A stretch of DNA of 45,083 nucleotides from RUG754 sp964345365 (GCA_964345365.1 CAYFQR010000007.1:1-45083); one strand, 5' to 3'; shown: positions 8,108 through 17,413, numbered from the stretch's first letter. Program-made: numbers and translations. Notes: a model not told the origin generated them from the sequence alone.

Positions 8108-8426
8108 TTTTCTTTATTACGATATTTATTCCTAATGAAATTTGTGCTATAATAAAACAATATAAAGATTAACCGTGCGATAGTCACAGCCGTGTTTTTC
8201 GTCCTCGCTTCGGATAACTCTTGAGGCTTGCTCGTCGGGAAAAAGGTTCTCGTCAAAACTCGCTTCGCTCAAACAGTTGCCGAGAGCCGAATTTTCCCGT
8301 TACTCGCTACGCCGAGAGTTATATCCTCGCTGCGAAAGCAAAACACGGCAGTGACTATCGCAGGCATTCAATTATCTAAAGGTATTATTACATAAGATTA
8401 TTATATTTGAAAAAAGAGGATTGTCA
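8108..8426. other. 319-bp divergent intergenic region
   Basis: There is no credible coding frame here. It separates the minus-strand radical SAM gene from plus-strand queH and is dominated by a 185-bp imperfect palindrome, listed separately. A TATAAT at 8148-8153 with a weak TTTATT 17 bases upstream could start a plus-strand transcript through the palindrome. The remainder is AT-rich. Confidence 0.6.
8177..8361. repeat. 185-bp imperfect palindromic element
   Basis: The outer arms GCGATAGTCACAGCCGTGTT and GGCAGTGACTATCGC are nearly perfect inverted copies. Pairing continues inward with interruptions through CGGATAACTCT/AGAGTTATATCC, GGGAAAA/TTTTCCC and GGTTCTCG/CGAGAGCC to a tip containing CTCGCTTCGCTC. 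The whole element can fold into one long hairpin on either strand. Its GC content contrasts with the AT-rich flanks. It looks like a palindromic interspersed or miniature element, or a structured RNA. No transposase is present and no target duplication is obvious. Confidence 0.75.
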
Positions 8427-9083
8427 ATGAAGAAGGACGCTTTCGTAAGGTGCGATTTGACGGAACTTAATAATGAAAATGCTGCAATCGGTATTGCTGT
8501 GACTCCTAAGACCGAAAAGCGCCGCATCCTGCTTCATTCATGCTGCGGCCCATGTTCGACGGCTTGCATAGAGCGGTTGACGCCGGATTGGCACATAACG
8601 GTGTTCTTCTATAATCCGAACATTACAGAAAGGGATGAGTATGAGCTTCGAAAAGCCAATCAAAAGAAGTTCATTGAGGCATATAATGCCGGCATAGAAA
8701 ATCCTGATGATAGAGTGGATTTTATTGAGGGAGAATACATACCGGAGGATTTTTTCAATACAGTCGCAGGACTTGAGAACTGTCGCGAGGGCGGTGAGAG
8801 ATGCAAGGAATGTATTAAACTCAGGCTCGAAAGAACCGCAAAAGCCGCTTTAGAACTCACAATACCTGTATTCGGCACCACCTTATCCGTAAGCCCGCAT
8901 AAAGATTTTCGGCTGATATCCGTTATCGGTTCCGAGATTGCGGAGATATACGGTCTCGAGTTTCTTAACCTTGACTTCAAGAAAAAAGCGGGATTTCAGC
9001 GCTCGATTGAGATGTCAAAAGAATATGAATTATATAGACAAAGCTACTGTGGATGCGTCTACAGCAAGCGGGAGGAAAAATGA
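8427..9083 (+). CDS. queH: Epoxyqueuosine reductase QueH
   Basis: A 218-residue cytosolic enzyme of the QueH (former DUF208) family, which reduces epoxyqueuosine to queuosine at position 34 of tRNA without cobalamin, unlike QueG. Diagnostic cysteines are visible: the LLHSCCGPCS pair near residue 40, CREGGERCKEC in the middle, and SYCGCVYS at the C terminus, which bind an Fe-S cluster and second metal. TTSVSPHKD-type sequence (TTLSVSPHKDF) is also typical. ATG 8427 follows AGAGGA at six bases; the TTG at 8421 is less likely. It overlaps asnA by four bases. QueA, the preceding pathway enzyme, is encoded at 35034. Confidence 0.95.
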   Translation: MKKDAFVRCDLTELNNENAAIGIAVTPKTEKRRILLHSCCGPCSTACIERLTPDWHITVFFYNPNITERDEYELRKANQKKFIEAYNAGIENPDDRVDFIEGEYIPEDFFNTVAGLENCREGGERCKECIKLRLERTAKAALELTIPVFGTTLSVSPHKDFRLISVIGSEIAEIYGLEFLNLDFKKKAGFQRSIEMSKEYELYRQSYCGCVYSKREEK

Positions 9084-10102
9084 TAAAAAAATACGGCGAT
9101 TTAGTTATACCTGAAGGCTATAAAAGCCCGATATCACTTATGGAAAGCCAGAGGGCTATCAAAAAAATAAAAGACTATTTTCAGCAGGAATTGGCATACG
9201 GACTTAAACTGAGACGCGTGTCGGCACCGCTGTTTGTTGACCCCATGACAGGACTCAATGACAACTTAAACGGCACTGAAAGAAGAGTTGAGTTCACCTT
9301 AAAGGGTATAGATGAGCTTAAGGTGGAGGTCGTGCAGTCTCTTGCAAAGTGGAAGAGGATGGCACTCGGAAAATACGGAGTTGAACCGGGAAACGGCATT
9401 TACACGGATATGAACGCTTTAAGGCGCGATGAAGACCTTGATAATCTTCATTCGGTGTATGTAGACCAATGGGACTGGGAGAAGGTTATTACCAAAGAAC
9501 AGAGATGTGAAGAATATCTTATAGAAACCGTTACGACCATCTATGACGGAATAAAAAACCTCGGAGACTATGTTAACAGGCTTTACAGGGATTTACGAAC
9601 CGAAATTCCTCATGAGATTTACTTCATAACGACTCAGGAGCTTGAAGACAGGTATCCCGATTTAAGTCCTAAAGACCGGGAGGATGCCATAACAAAAGAA
9701 TACGGCGCGGTATTTATAATGAAAATAGGCGACGTGCTGAAGTCAGGCGAAAAGCATGACGGAAGGTCTCCTGACTATGACGACTGGCAGCTTAACGGAG
9801 ATATAATACTCTATAACGATATACTTGAAAGAGCTTTCGAGATAAGCTCTATGGGAATAAGGGTAGACAGGGATTCCATGCTGAGCCAGCTCAAAAAATC
9901 CGACTGCCTTGAACGTGCGGAGCTTTCATATCAAAAGGCGGTTATAAACGACGAACTCCCGTATACGATAGGCGGAGGTATAGGACAGTCGAGATTGTGC
10001 ATGTTCTTTTTGAGAAAGGCACATATAGGCGAAGTACAAGTTTCCGTTTGGCCTGAGGAACATGTAAGAATCTGTGAGGAAAATAATATTCATCTTCTAT
10101 AA
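9080..10102 (+). CDS. asnA: Aspartate-ammonia ligase
   Basis: A 340-residue ammonia-dependent asparagine synthetase, a class II aminoacyl-tRNA-synthetase-like enzyme making asparagine from aspartate, ATP and ammonia. Recognisable blocks are the N-terminal YFQQELAYGLKLRRVSAPL, DLNNTER-like LNDNLNGTERRVEF, YTDMNALRRDE, and the C-terminal GGGIGQSRLCMFFLR. Length equals the family norm of about 330-340. The ATG at 9080 follows GGAGG and overlaps the stop of queH; the longer frame from 9053 lies within queH and is rejected. Use of free ammonia fits an anaerobe. Confidence 0.96.
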   Translation: MIKKYGDLVIPEGYKSPISLMESQRAIKKIKDYFQQELAYGLKLRRVSAPLFVDPMTGLNDNLNGTERRVEFTLKGIDELKVEVVQSLAKWKRMALGKYGVEPGNGIYTDMNALRRDEDLDNLHSVYVDQWDWEKVITKEQRCEEYLIETVTTIYDGIKNLGDYVNRLYRDLRTEIPHEIYFITTQELEDRYPDLSPKDREDAITKEYGAVFIMKIGDVLKSGEKHDGRSPDYDDWQLNGDIILYNDILERAFEISSMGIRVDRDSMLSQLKKSDCLERAELSYQKAVINDELPYTIGGGIGQSRLCMFFLRKAHIGEVQVSVWPEEHVRICEENNIHLL

Positions 10103-10104
10103 AA

Positions 10105-12108
10105 ATGTATGTAAATGTAGCGGTAGACAATAAAAGCAACCACTTAGACATGCTTTTTACATATAGTGCGGACGGTTACGGAATAAAAGCCGGGGATAAG
10201 GTCAAGATTCCTTTCAGGAATAAGACAAGGGCAGGTTATGTTGTCGAGTTAATCGAATCGCCTGATATTGAAGCAGATAAAATCAAGCCGATAATCTCGG
10301 TTGAAGAAGGGGTATCTTTAACACCGGAGGGCATAAACACGGCTCTATGGTTAAGAAGAAGATACGCTGTCAGATATTATGAGGCACTGAACCTTTTCGG
10401 AGCACCTCTACCTGCGAGAAAAAGAGGAACACCTAAAAACCCGTACGGAGACCTGGAACCCAAGTATTTTTTGCCCGATAAGCTGACTCTCGAGCAAAAA
10501 AACGCGGCGGAAATTATAAAGAAATCCATAACAGAAGAAAAGAACGATATATTCCTGATACATGGGGTAACGTCTTCCGGTAAGACGGAAGTGTATTTTG
10601 AGGCTATGGAGGAATGCCTTAAAATAGGGAAGACCGCTATAATGCTTGTGCCGGAGATATCACTGACAAAACAGGTGATAGAAAGGGTCGCCGGCAGGTT
10701 CGGCAAAGAAAAAATTGCCGTTCTTCACTCCGGGCTTACGGCCAGAGAGAGAACTGATGAATGGGAGAGAATACGAAAAGGAGAAGCTCATATAGTAATA
10801 GGAGCTCGAATGGGTGTTTTCGCACCTCTTGAAAATATCGGCGTAATAGTATTGGACGAGGAACATGAATCCACATATAAGTCGGATATGACGCCGAAGT
10901 ATGACACCGTTGAAGTCGCCGCGAAGCGTCAGATGACGAATAAGGGCGTTCTCCTGCTCGGTTCGGCTACTCCATCGGTAAGCTCATATGAACGGGCAAA
11001 AAAAGGAATATACAGGCTTATAGAGCTTAAGGAGAGATATAACGGGACCCCGCTCCCGAAGGTTGAACTCATTGATATGAGGAAGGAGCTGAAAAGCGGC
11101 AATACTTCGATATTCAGCTCGGCACTCAAAAACAGTATAGGTGACGCTCTGAAAAACAGAGAACAGATAATTCTTTTGCAGAACAGAAGAGGCTATTCCA
11201 ACTTTGTGTCCTGCAGAGAATGCGGAGCCGTGATGAAATGCCCTTCATGCGAGCTTTCTCTCGTATATCACAAAAAAACAAACAGGATGCTTTGCCATTA
11301 TTGCGGGAGAGGATATGCTGTGCCTAAGACATGTCCTTCCTGCAACAGCAGGTACATAAAATATTTCGGCATAGGAACCGAGCAGGTTGAAGAAGCGGTC
11401 AAATCAACTTTTCCGGAGGCAAAAGTTGAAAGACTTGATATCGATGCTATCTCCGACAGAACGGAACTTGACAGAATATTAAATAATTTCTCAAAGAGAG
11501 AAACCGATATTCTGGTCGGAACTCAGCTCGTCGCGAAAGGACTCGATTTTGACAATGTCGGCGTTGTAGGTGTAATATCCGCAGATACGAGTCTGAATTT
11601 ACCGGACTATAGAGCGGAAGAGAGAACTTTTCAGCTCATCACGCAGGTGGCGGGACGTTCCGGCAGGGGCGATAAACGGGGAATTGTTATAGTACAGAGT
11701 TATGAGCCGGACAATTTCGCTCTGAAGACCGCAAAAGAACATGACTACAGTGCATTTTTTGAGAAAGAGGCCGGGATAAGAGAAATAATGGAATATCCGC
11801 CTTTCGGAGACATAATAATGGTGAACTTCACATCAACCGATGAGAAATCGGCAATGGATGTCGCTGAGGAATGTAGAAATTATTTCATAAATGCCGTTGG
11901 CAGTGAAAATCAAAAGAGGGTCTTAAGCCCGAAGAACGCTTCTAATTTTAAGACTGAGGACGCGTTCAGAACCTGTCTGATAATAAAGGCGCCTCAAGGT
12001 AAGAGAAATGAATGGGTATTTTATATCGACGAGTTCAGAAACGTGTCGATAAAAACGAAACCCGAAGTAACAATAAACATAGATGTCAATCCATACAGTG
12101 TATTTTAG
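10105..12108 (+). CDS. priA: Primosomal protein N' (PriA helicase), short form
   Basis: This 667-residue 3'-5' helicase restarts stalled replication forks. Visible are the N-terminal 3'-DNA-end-binding domain, Walker A GVTSSGKT starting at residue 154, DEEH in IVLDEEHEST, a zinc-binding insert with CRECG, CPSCE, CHYCG and CPSCN, and the arginine-finger block VAGRSGRG. Walker A lies roughly 70 residues earlier than in E. coli PriA. The sequence passes almost directly from the N-terminal domain to LTLEQKNAA, so the usual winged-helix domain appears absent. It starts two bases after asnA with no clear SD, suggesting translational coupling. The downstream order priA-def-fmt is conserved in Bacillota. 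Confidence 0.95.
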   Translation: MYVNVAVDNKSNHLDMLFTYSADGYGIKAGDKVKIPFRNKTRAGYVVELIESPDIEADKIKPIISVEEGVSLTPEGINTALWLRRRYAVRYYEALNLFGAPLPARKRGTPKNPYGDLEPKYFLPDKLTLEQKNAAEIIKKSITEEKNDIFLIHGVTSSGKTEVYFEAMEECLKIGKTAIMLVPEISLTKQVIERVAGRFGKEKIAVLHSGLTARERTDEWERIRKGEAHIVIGARMGVFAPLENIGVIVLDEEHESTYKSDMTPKYDTVEVAAKRQMTNKGVLLLGSATPSVSSYERAKKGIYRLIELKERYNGTPLPKVELIDMRKELKSGNTSIFSSALKNSIGDALKNREQIILLQNRRGYSNFVSCRECGAVMKCPSCELSLVYHKKTNRMLCHYCGRGYAVPKTCPSCNSRYIKYFGIGTEQVEEAVKSTFPEAKVERLDIDAISDRTELDRILNNFSKRETDILVGTQLVAKGLDFDNVGVVGVISADTSLNLPDYRAEERTFQLITQVAGRSGRGDKRGIVIVQSYEPDNFALKTAKEHDYSAFFEKEAGIREIMEYPPFGDIIMVNFTSTDEKSAMDVAEECRNYFINAVGSENQKRVLSPKNASNFKTEDAFRTCLIIKAPQGKRNEWVFYIDEFRNVSIKTKPEVTINIDVNPYSVF

Positions 12109-12116
12109 GAGGAAAA

Positions 12117-12626
12117 ATGGCAATCAGGAATGTAGTGGTTCAAGGTGACGAGATATTAAGAAAGGTATGCAAGGAAGTCCCGAGCATAACTCCGAGAATC
12201 AAGGAGACTATGGAGGATATGCTTGAGACGATGAGAGAAGAAAACGGAGTCGGAATTGCAGGCCCGCAGGTCGGCGTTATGAGAAGAATCTTCGTAGCGG
12301 AGCCCGACCGTGAAGAAGGACCCGTATATTTCATGATTAATCCCGTGATAACCGAATACGCCGAAGAGAAAGAATGGGCGGTTGAGGGTTGCCTCAGTGT
12401 GCCCGATATGGTCGGGGATGTCGAAAGGCCCGTCAGCATCAAGATGGAAGCCACCGATTTGGACGGTGTAAGACAGAGCTATGAGTTTACAGGTTTCGAG
12501 GCACGTATAATGCAGCACGAATATGATCATCTTGAAGGGATACTATATACGGACAGGGCAATCAATATGAGAGAGGCCGCCACGGAAGATGAAGATGAAA
12601 TCGAGGGAGAGGACGAAATCCGATGA
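12117..12626 (+). CDS. def: Peptide deformylase
   Basis: A 169-residue metalloenzyme that removes the N-formyl group from nascent proteins. All three family motifs are present: GVGIAGPQVG, EGCLSVP with its metal-binding Cys, and QHEYDHLEG with two metal-binding His and the catalytic Glu. The C terminus has an acidic tail. ATG 12117 follows AGGAGG; the longer frame from 12012 overlaps priA and is rejected. It overlaps fmt by four bases, matching the functional pairing of deformylase and formyltransferase. Confidence 0.97.
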   Translation: MAIRNVVVQGDEILRKVCKEVPSITPRIKETMEDMLETMREENGVGIAGPQVGVMRRIFVAEPDREEGPVYFMINPVITEYAEEKEWAVEGCLSVPDMVGDVERPVSIKMEATDLDGVRQSYEFTGFEARIMQHEYDHLEGILYTDRAINMREAATEDEDEIEGEDEIR

Positions 12627-13567
12627 AGACAGTTTTCATGGGGACACCTGATTTTGCGGCAGTTTGTCTAAAAAAAATAATAGAGAGCGACAATGAAGTT
12701 TGTTTGGTAATTACGCAACCTGATAAGGCTAAAGACAGGGGCAAAAAAATCAAATATACTCCCGTTAAAGAACTTGCGTTGGAGCATGACATAAGGGTTA
12801 TTCAGCCTGAAAGGCTCAGGGGAAGCTCGGAGACGATAAAGGAACTGAAAAAAATCGCCCCCGATATAATAGTTGTCGTTGCCTACGGTCAGATTCTTCC
12901 GAAAGAGATTTTAGAATTACCGAAGTTCGGATGTATAAATGTTCACGCATCGCTTCTTCCTGTCTTAAGAGGGGCGGCTCCGATTCACAGGGCTATAATT
13001 GAAGGATATGAGGAGACAGGAGTTACGATAATGCAGATGGACGAGGGACTTGATACCGGAGATATGCTGTCTAAAGCCGGTTTGAAAATCGGTAATATGA
13101 ACTATGAGGAGCTCCATGATAAATTAGCTGAGCTCGGTGGAGAACTTCTCATCGAAACTCTCGAACTTATAAAAAAGGGTGAGGTAAGCCCCGAAAAGCA
13201 GGATGATTCGAAAGCAACCTATGCCGACAGGATATTTAAGAAAGAAGGAAATATTGATTTCAGCAAGTGTCCCGTTGAGATTGAGAGGCTTATAAGGGCA
13301 CTCGGCGCCACTGCGGAATTTAATGAAAAAGGCGATAAAATTAAGTTTTGGCAAGCTGAGCCGATAATGACAGATATAAAGGACGGAGTTGACGGGGAAA
13401 TAATAAAAGTTGACGATAATTCTTTTACTGTAAAATGTGGCGGCTCCGCATTAAAAGTAAGTGAAATACAGGTTCCGGGCAAAAAAAGATGTAAAGTGTC
13501 GGATTATTTAAGAGGAAATAAGCTTGAAGTCGGTTTGATTTTCAGGTGTCAGACAGAAAGTGATTGA
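12623..13567 (+). CDS. fmt: Methionyl-tRNA formyltransferase
   Basis: A 314-residue enzyme that transfers a formyl group from 10-formyl-THF to initiator Met-tRNA. The start VFMGTPDFA, the folate-site region VVVAYGQILP, NVHASLLPVLRGAAPI containing the catalytic Asn-His of the family, and GVTIMQMDEGLDTGDM are all diagnostic. A C-terminal OB-like tRNA-binding domain follows. The start overlaps def by four bases, and the stop overlaps the GTG of rsmB by eight. Confidence 0.97.
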   Translation: MKTVFMGTPDFAAVCLKKIIESDNEVCLVITQPDKAKDRGKKIKYTPVKELALEHDIRVIQPERLRGSSETIKELKKIAPDIIVVVAYGQILPKEILELPKFGCINVHASLLPVLRGAAPIHRAIIEGYEETGVTIMQMDEGLDTGDMLSKAGLKIGNMNYEELHDKLAELGGELLIETLELIKKGEVSPEKQDDSKATYADRIFKKEGNIDFSKCPVEIERLIRALGATAEFNEKGDKIKFWQAEPIMTDIKDGVDGEIIKVDDNSFTVKCGGSALKVSEIQVPGKKRCKVSDYLRGNKLEVGLIFRCQTESD

Positions 13568-14840
13568 TATAAACAGAAAAACGGCCTTTGAGGTTTTGGT
13601 TGATATCGAAAAAAACTCAGCCTATACCAACATAAGCCTCAACAACCATATAACTAAGAACAATCCCGACGACCCGGCGTTTGTCAGGGAGCTTTGTTAT
13701 GGTGTAACAAAAAATAAACTCCTTTTGGACTATGTGTTGAGGCTTTATGTTAAACGCGGTTTCAACAAACTGCCTGTCGCGGATAAGATTCTTTTAAGAA
13801 TCGGTGCATATCAACTGCTTCACATGAGTTCCGTTCCCGACTATGCGGCCGTATCGGAGACCGTGGAGCTTGCCAAGCAATATGCACATGGCAGAGAAAG
13901 ATTTATCAACGGCGTGCTGCGTTCTATTGCAAGAGAAGCTTTTGATATCAAATATCCGAAATTCGATGATGACCCTCTGAGGTATCTGTCGATTATGTAT
14001 TCATGCAATGAATGGATTGTGGAAGTCCTGGTTTCCGCATTCGGTATAAAGGGTGCGGAGGAATATCTTAGAGCAAGCAATCTGACGCCGGAGCTTTGCA
14101 TCAGGGTCAATATTCTTAAAACAAATAGGGAAAAGCTTGTCGAGTCTCTTAGGGCGGCAGGCTTTGACGCGACAGAATCGGAGCACACCGAAAGAGGGAT
14201 ACTCGTAAGAGGTACGGGCCTTCTTAATACAACAATGTTTAAGAAAGGACTTTTTTCGGTACAGGATGAGGCCTCGATTATAGTTACCGATATTTTAGAC
14301 CCTCAAAAGGGAGATTTTGTCATTGACTGCTGTGCCGCACCGGGCGGCAAGACGGCAGCAATAGCGGAAAAGATGAACAATGAAGGCGAGATATTTGCCT
14401 TTGACATATATGAGAATAAGCTGAAATTGATTGACAAGCTATGTCAATCACATGGAATAACGATAGTTAAAACCGATGTTCACGATTCAACCAAAAGGAA
14501 GAATAATCTTGCCGGAAAAGCAGACAGGGTTCTTTGTGATGTGCCTTGCTCCGGCCTCGGTGTAATAAGAAGGAAACCCGAAATAAAATATTCCAAGTTA
14601 AATAATCCTGAAATGCTTTATAGTAAACAACAGAGGATACTTACGTCTTCCGCCTCGTATGTTAAGTGCGGAGGTGTACTGGTATATAGCACATGTACAG
14701 TTAATCCTAAGGAAAACGAGGAACAGGTAGGTACATTTTTAGAGAGAAATAAAGGTTTCTGCTTGGAAAAAGAAATCCGATTAACGCCGCTCATCGGTAC
14801 GGACGGATTCTATGCGGCTAAGATTAAAAGGGAGGAATAA
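13560..14840 (+). CDS. rsmB: 16S rRNA (cytosine-967-C5)-methyltransferase RsmB
   Basis: A 426-residue SAM-dependent rRNA methyltransferase. The N-terminal NusB-like domain (about residues 1-140) includes VRELCYGVTKN and RINGVLR-like RFINGVLRSI. The C-terminal Rossmann domain has DCCAAPGGKT for SAM binding, DVPCSGLG and YSTCTVNPKENEEQV with the two functional cysteines. It starts with GTG inside the end of fmt and has no strong SD, so coupling to fmt is likely. In Bacillus, rlmN lies between rsmB and prpC; here prpC follows directly. Confidence 0.95.
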   Translation: MIDINRKTAFEVLVDIEKNSAYTNISLNNHITKNNPDDPAFVRELCYGVTKNKLLLDYVLRLYVKRGFNKLPVADKILLRIGAYQLLHMSSVPDYAAVSETVELAKQYAHGRERFINGVLRSIAREAFDIKYPKFDDDPLRYLSIMYSCNEWIVEVLVSAFGIKGAEEYLRASNLTPELCIRVNILKTNREKLVESLRAAGFDATESEHTERGILVRGTGLLNTTMFKKGLFSVQDEASIIVTDILDPQKGDFVIDCCAAPGGKTAAIAEKMNNEGEIFAFDIYENKLKLIDKLCQSHGITIVKTDVHDSTKRKNNLAGKADRVLCDVPCSGLGVIRRKPEIKYSKLNNPEMLYSKQQRILTSSASYVKCGGVLVYSTCTVNPKENEEQVGTFLERNKGFCLEKEIRLTPLIGTDGFYAAKIKREE

Positions 14841-14844
14841 CTAA

Positions 14845-15561
14845 ATGCTGGTCGGTTTCAGATCCGATAAGGGAATATTAAGATCCAACAACGAGGATGC
14901 ATGCTACGTACTGCTGCCCGACAGGGTATATGTGGTTGCAGACGGAGTAGGCGGGGGGAACTCGGGAGAGATAGCTTCAAGGACAGCGGTAAATGAAATT
15001 GCCAACTATGTGACGAAGCATCCGATATCACTTATGAATAACAAATATGCTGTAGTCAATTATTTGCAGGCTGCACTTGAGGAAGCCAATGTTAAAATAT
15101 ATAACTTGTCTACTGCAATAGTTATTTATATAGCCGAAGGAAAGGCATATATCGCCAATATTGGTGACAGCCGAGTTTACCTCTACAGGCGAGGCAAGCT
15201 CGTGCAACTTACGGAGGATCATACTTATGTAAACTCGCTTGTAAAAGCGGGCGTCATGTCAAAAGAACAGGCTGACAGCGACGAAAGAAAAAATGTGATA
15301 GTAAAGGCACTCGGTGTGGAACCCGGTATTGAACCTGATTTTTTCCAAATAGATGTATATCCGGATGACATATTGCTTGCCTGTACGGACGGACTTTATG
15401 AAGAAGTCAAACCGGAAGAAATGATTGAAATAATTGAGTCACAGGAAAGCATGAGCGATTTAGCGAAAGAGCTCGTAGTAAGAGCAAACAGAAACGGCGG
15501 TCGTGATAATATCACGATAATCAGCCTCAAAGTGACAGAGGAGGATATGAATGAGCAATAG
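14845..15561 (+). CDS. prpC: PP2C-type Ser/Thr phosphatase PrpC, lacking the GTT motif
   Basis: A 238-residue metal-dependent phosphatase that counteracts PrkC. It has the metal-binding RSNNEDACY near the start, VADGVGGGNSGE, ANIGDSRVYLYR, LLACTDGLYEEV and the terminal GGRDNITII. Between NVKIYNLST and AIVIYIAEG the usual stretch containing the near-universal (M)GTT motif is missing, roughly 12 residues by comparison with family members recalled from memory. The reading frame stays open across the site at about 15108-15114. The ATG follows GGAGG and overlaps prkC by eleven bases. Activity of the encoded form is uncertain. Confidence 0.93.
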   Translation: MLVGFRSDKGILRSNNEDACYVLLPDRVYVVADGVGGGNSGEIASRTAVNEIANYVTKHPISLMNNKYAVVNYLQAALEEANVKIYNLSTAIVIYIAEGKAYIANIGDSRVYLYRRGKLVQLTEDHTYVNSLVKAGVMSKEQADSDERKNVIVKALGVEPGIEPDFFQIDVYPDDILLACTDGLYEEVKPEEMIEIIESQESMSDLAKELVVRANRNGGRDNITIISLKVTEEDMNEQ

Positions 15562-17401
15562 ACGATTAGCGGGGAGATATGAACTCATAGAAAAAATCGG
15601 TGAAGGCGGTATGGCGATTGTTTACAAAGGCAAAGACACACTGCTTAACAGATATGTATCTATAAAGATATTGAGACCCGAATATACAAAGGACGAAAAG
15701 TTTATAGAGAGTTTTTTGAAGGAGTCGCAGGCTGCGGCAGGGCTTATACATCCGAATATCGTCGGAGTTTATGACGTGGGACGTGAGGGCAATATACACT
15801 ATATTGTCATGGAGCTTGTTAACGGAAAGCCTCTTTCGGAAATTATTTCAGAAAAAGGACGTCTTGATTACAAGGAAGCTATTGAGTTCACTATCCAGAT
15901 AGCTCAGGCGTTATCGGTTGCTCACAGGAATCAGATTGTGCACAGAGACGTCAAACCTCATAACGTGCTTGTTACGAGTCACGGCATAGCCAAACTGGCG
16001 GATTTCGGAATAGCAAAGGCTGTTTCCGCGGCTACCATAGTCGGCGGTGATGATAAGGTGATGGGGTCGGTGCACTATTTTTCGCCGGAGCAGGCAAGGG
16101 GTGCCTATGTTGACGAGCGTTCCGATATATATTCACTCGGAGTAGTGCTTTATGAGATGCTTACGGGACATGTGCCTTTTGACGGCAGCAATCCGGTATC
16201 CATTGCACTCATGCATATCAACGATATCCTTCCGTCTGTCTCAAAAGAAGTTACGGGTCTGCCGCCACAGCTTGAAAAGATAATAAGAAAGGCGACCGAA
16301 AAATATCAATCAAACCGTTATAAGACCGTTGACGAAATGATTGAGGACCTCAAGTCCATAGAATATATTTCGAATATTATGGGAAAAAAGGCGTTCCCTA
16401 ATTACTATAATACTAAAACCGATATAAACATAATTCAGGATGATGTGAATCCGATACTTGAGAGCATAGATAATCCCGTAGCTGAAAACATCCCTGTAAC
16501 TGAAGCAGGCCGTGATACATCAAGACCTGTAAAAAAGCCGGAAAAGACAGGGGTGGGGGGATTTTTCACAAGGGCGGACACAAGTACCAAAATATTCGTT
16601 ATAGGCGGATTAGCGGTACTCGCGATTATTTTCATGATATTTTTGGGCACTCTGCTCGGCTGGTTCGGTGAGAGTGCCAAGCTGGTTGAAATACCTAAAT
16701 TCGTCGGCATGAAGTTCGATGAGGCGGTAACACTGGCAAATGAGAGCGGACTGAAAATCGAAAGAAGCGAAGATGTGTACAGCCCTGACTACGAAGAAGG
16801 CTTAGTCTGTGCACAGGACCCTACAGAGGGCACACAGGTTTCCGAGGGCAAGGTTATAATGGTAAATGTCTCCAAAGGAAAACGTGACGGCATTATGCCG
16901 AAGATAGAGGGCAAGATGCTCGAAAAAGGACAGGAACTCCTGGAATCCTACGGCTTTGCAATAGGTACTATAGTGCAGGTTTCTTCACATCTCCCTGAAG
17001 GCCAAATAGTGAAGCAGTCCGTAAAGGCGGGAGACAAGGCTTCCGTCGGAACTATCGTAAATGTCGAGGTTTCGGACGGAAAAGGCAAAGAAATGGTTAC
17101 GGTGCCGAAACTAATCAACGGAACACCGGAGGAAGCGGATACTCTTTTGACTGTGCTCGGTCTTGAGATGGGAGAAGTATCTTACGAAGAAATGGACGAT
17201 ATGGCGGAGAATATTGTCTTTTGGCAGAGCGTACCGGCCAATACGGAAGTAGAAAAAGGAACAAAAATAGATGTAAAAGCTTCAAAGGGAATTAAACCTG
17301 AGGGCTCGGGAAACGGTCCTGATTATGTAGAGCCTATCGGTGAGAATACCGGCGAGCCGACGCAAGAAGATGATGATATGCCGTCAGATGATGAACGATG
17401 A
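15551..17401 (+). CDS. prkC: PASTA-domain Ser/Thr protein kinase PrkC
   Basis: A 616-residue single-pass membrane kinase that senses peptidoglycan fragments and controls wall metabolism and dormancy exit in Bacillota. The cytoplasmic Hanks-type domain shows the glycine loop GEGGMAIVYKG, catalytic Lys39, HRDVKPHN with Asp133, DFGIAK, and GSVHYFSPEQARG. A transmembrane helix lies at about 347-372. Three PASTA repeats follow, beginning near VEIPKFVG, IMPKIEGK and VTVPKLING. The acidic tail after the last PASTA is short. It overlaps prpC, the usual kinase-phosphatase arrangement. Confidence 0.97.
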   Translation: MSNRRLAGRYELIEKIGEGGMAIVYKGKDTLLNRYVSIKILRPEYTKDEKFIESFLKESQAAAGLIHPNIVGVYDVGREGNIHYIVMELVNGKPLSEIISEKGRLDYKEAIEFTIQIAQALSVAHRNQIVHRDVKPHNVLVTSHGIAKLADFGIAKAVSAATIVGGDDKVMGSVHYFSPEQARGAYVDERSDIYSLGVVLYEMLTGHVPFDGSNPVSIALMHINDILPSVSKEVTGLPPQLEKIIRKATEKYQSNRYKTVDEMIEDLKSIEYISNIMGKKAFPNYYNTKTDINIIQDDVNPILESIDNPVAENIPVTEAGRDTSRPVKKPEKTGVGGFFTRADTSTKIFVIGGLAVLAIIFMIFLGTLLGWFGESAKLVEIPKFVGMKFDEAVTLANESGLKIERSEDVYSPDYEEGLVCAQDPTEGTQVSEGKVIMVNVSKGKRDGIMPKIEGKMLEKGQELLESYGFAIGTIVQVSSHLPEGQIVKQSVKAGDKASVGTIVNVEVSDGKGKEMVTVPKLINGTPEEADTLLTVLGLEMGEVSYEEMDDMAENIVFWQSVPANTEVEKGTKIDVKASKGIKPEGSGNGPDYVEPIGENTGEPTQEDDDMPSDDER

Positions 17402-17413
17402 AGAGGATAATTG

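Noticed and set aside
8108..8426. Insertion sequence in the spacer before queH
   Set aside because: The palindrome is too short to encode a transposase and no coding remnant or target duplication was found.
8580..8610. Sigma-54 promoter around TTGGCACA in queH
   Set aside because: The TTGGCAC half is present but no TTGC element follows at the required spacing, and it lies within a coding region.
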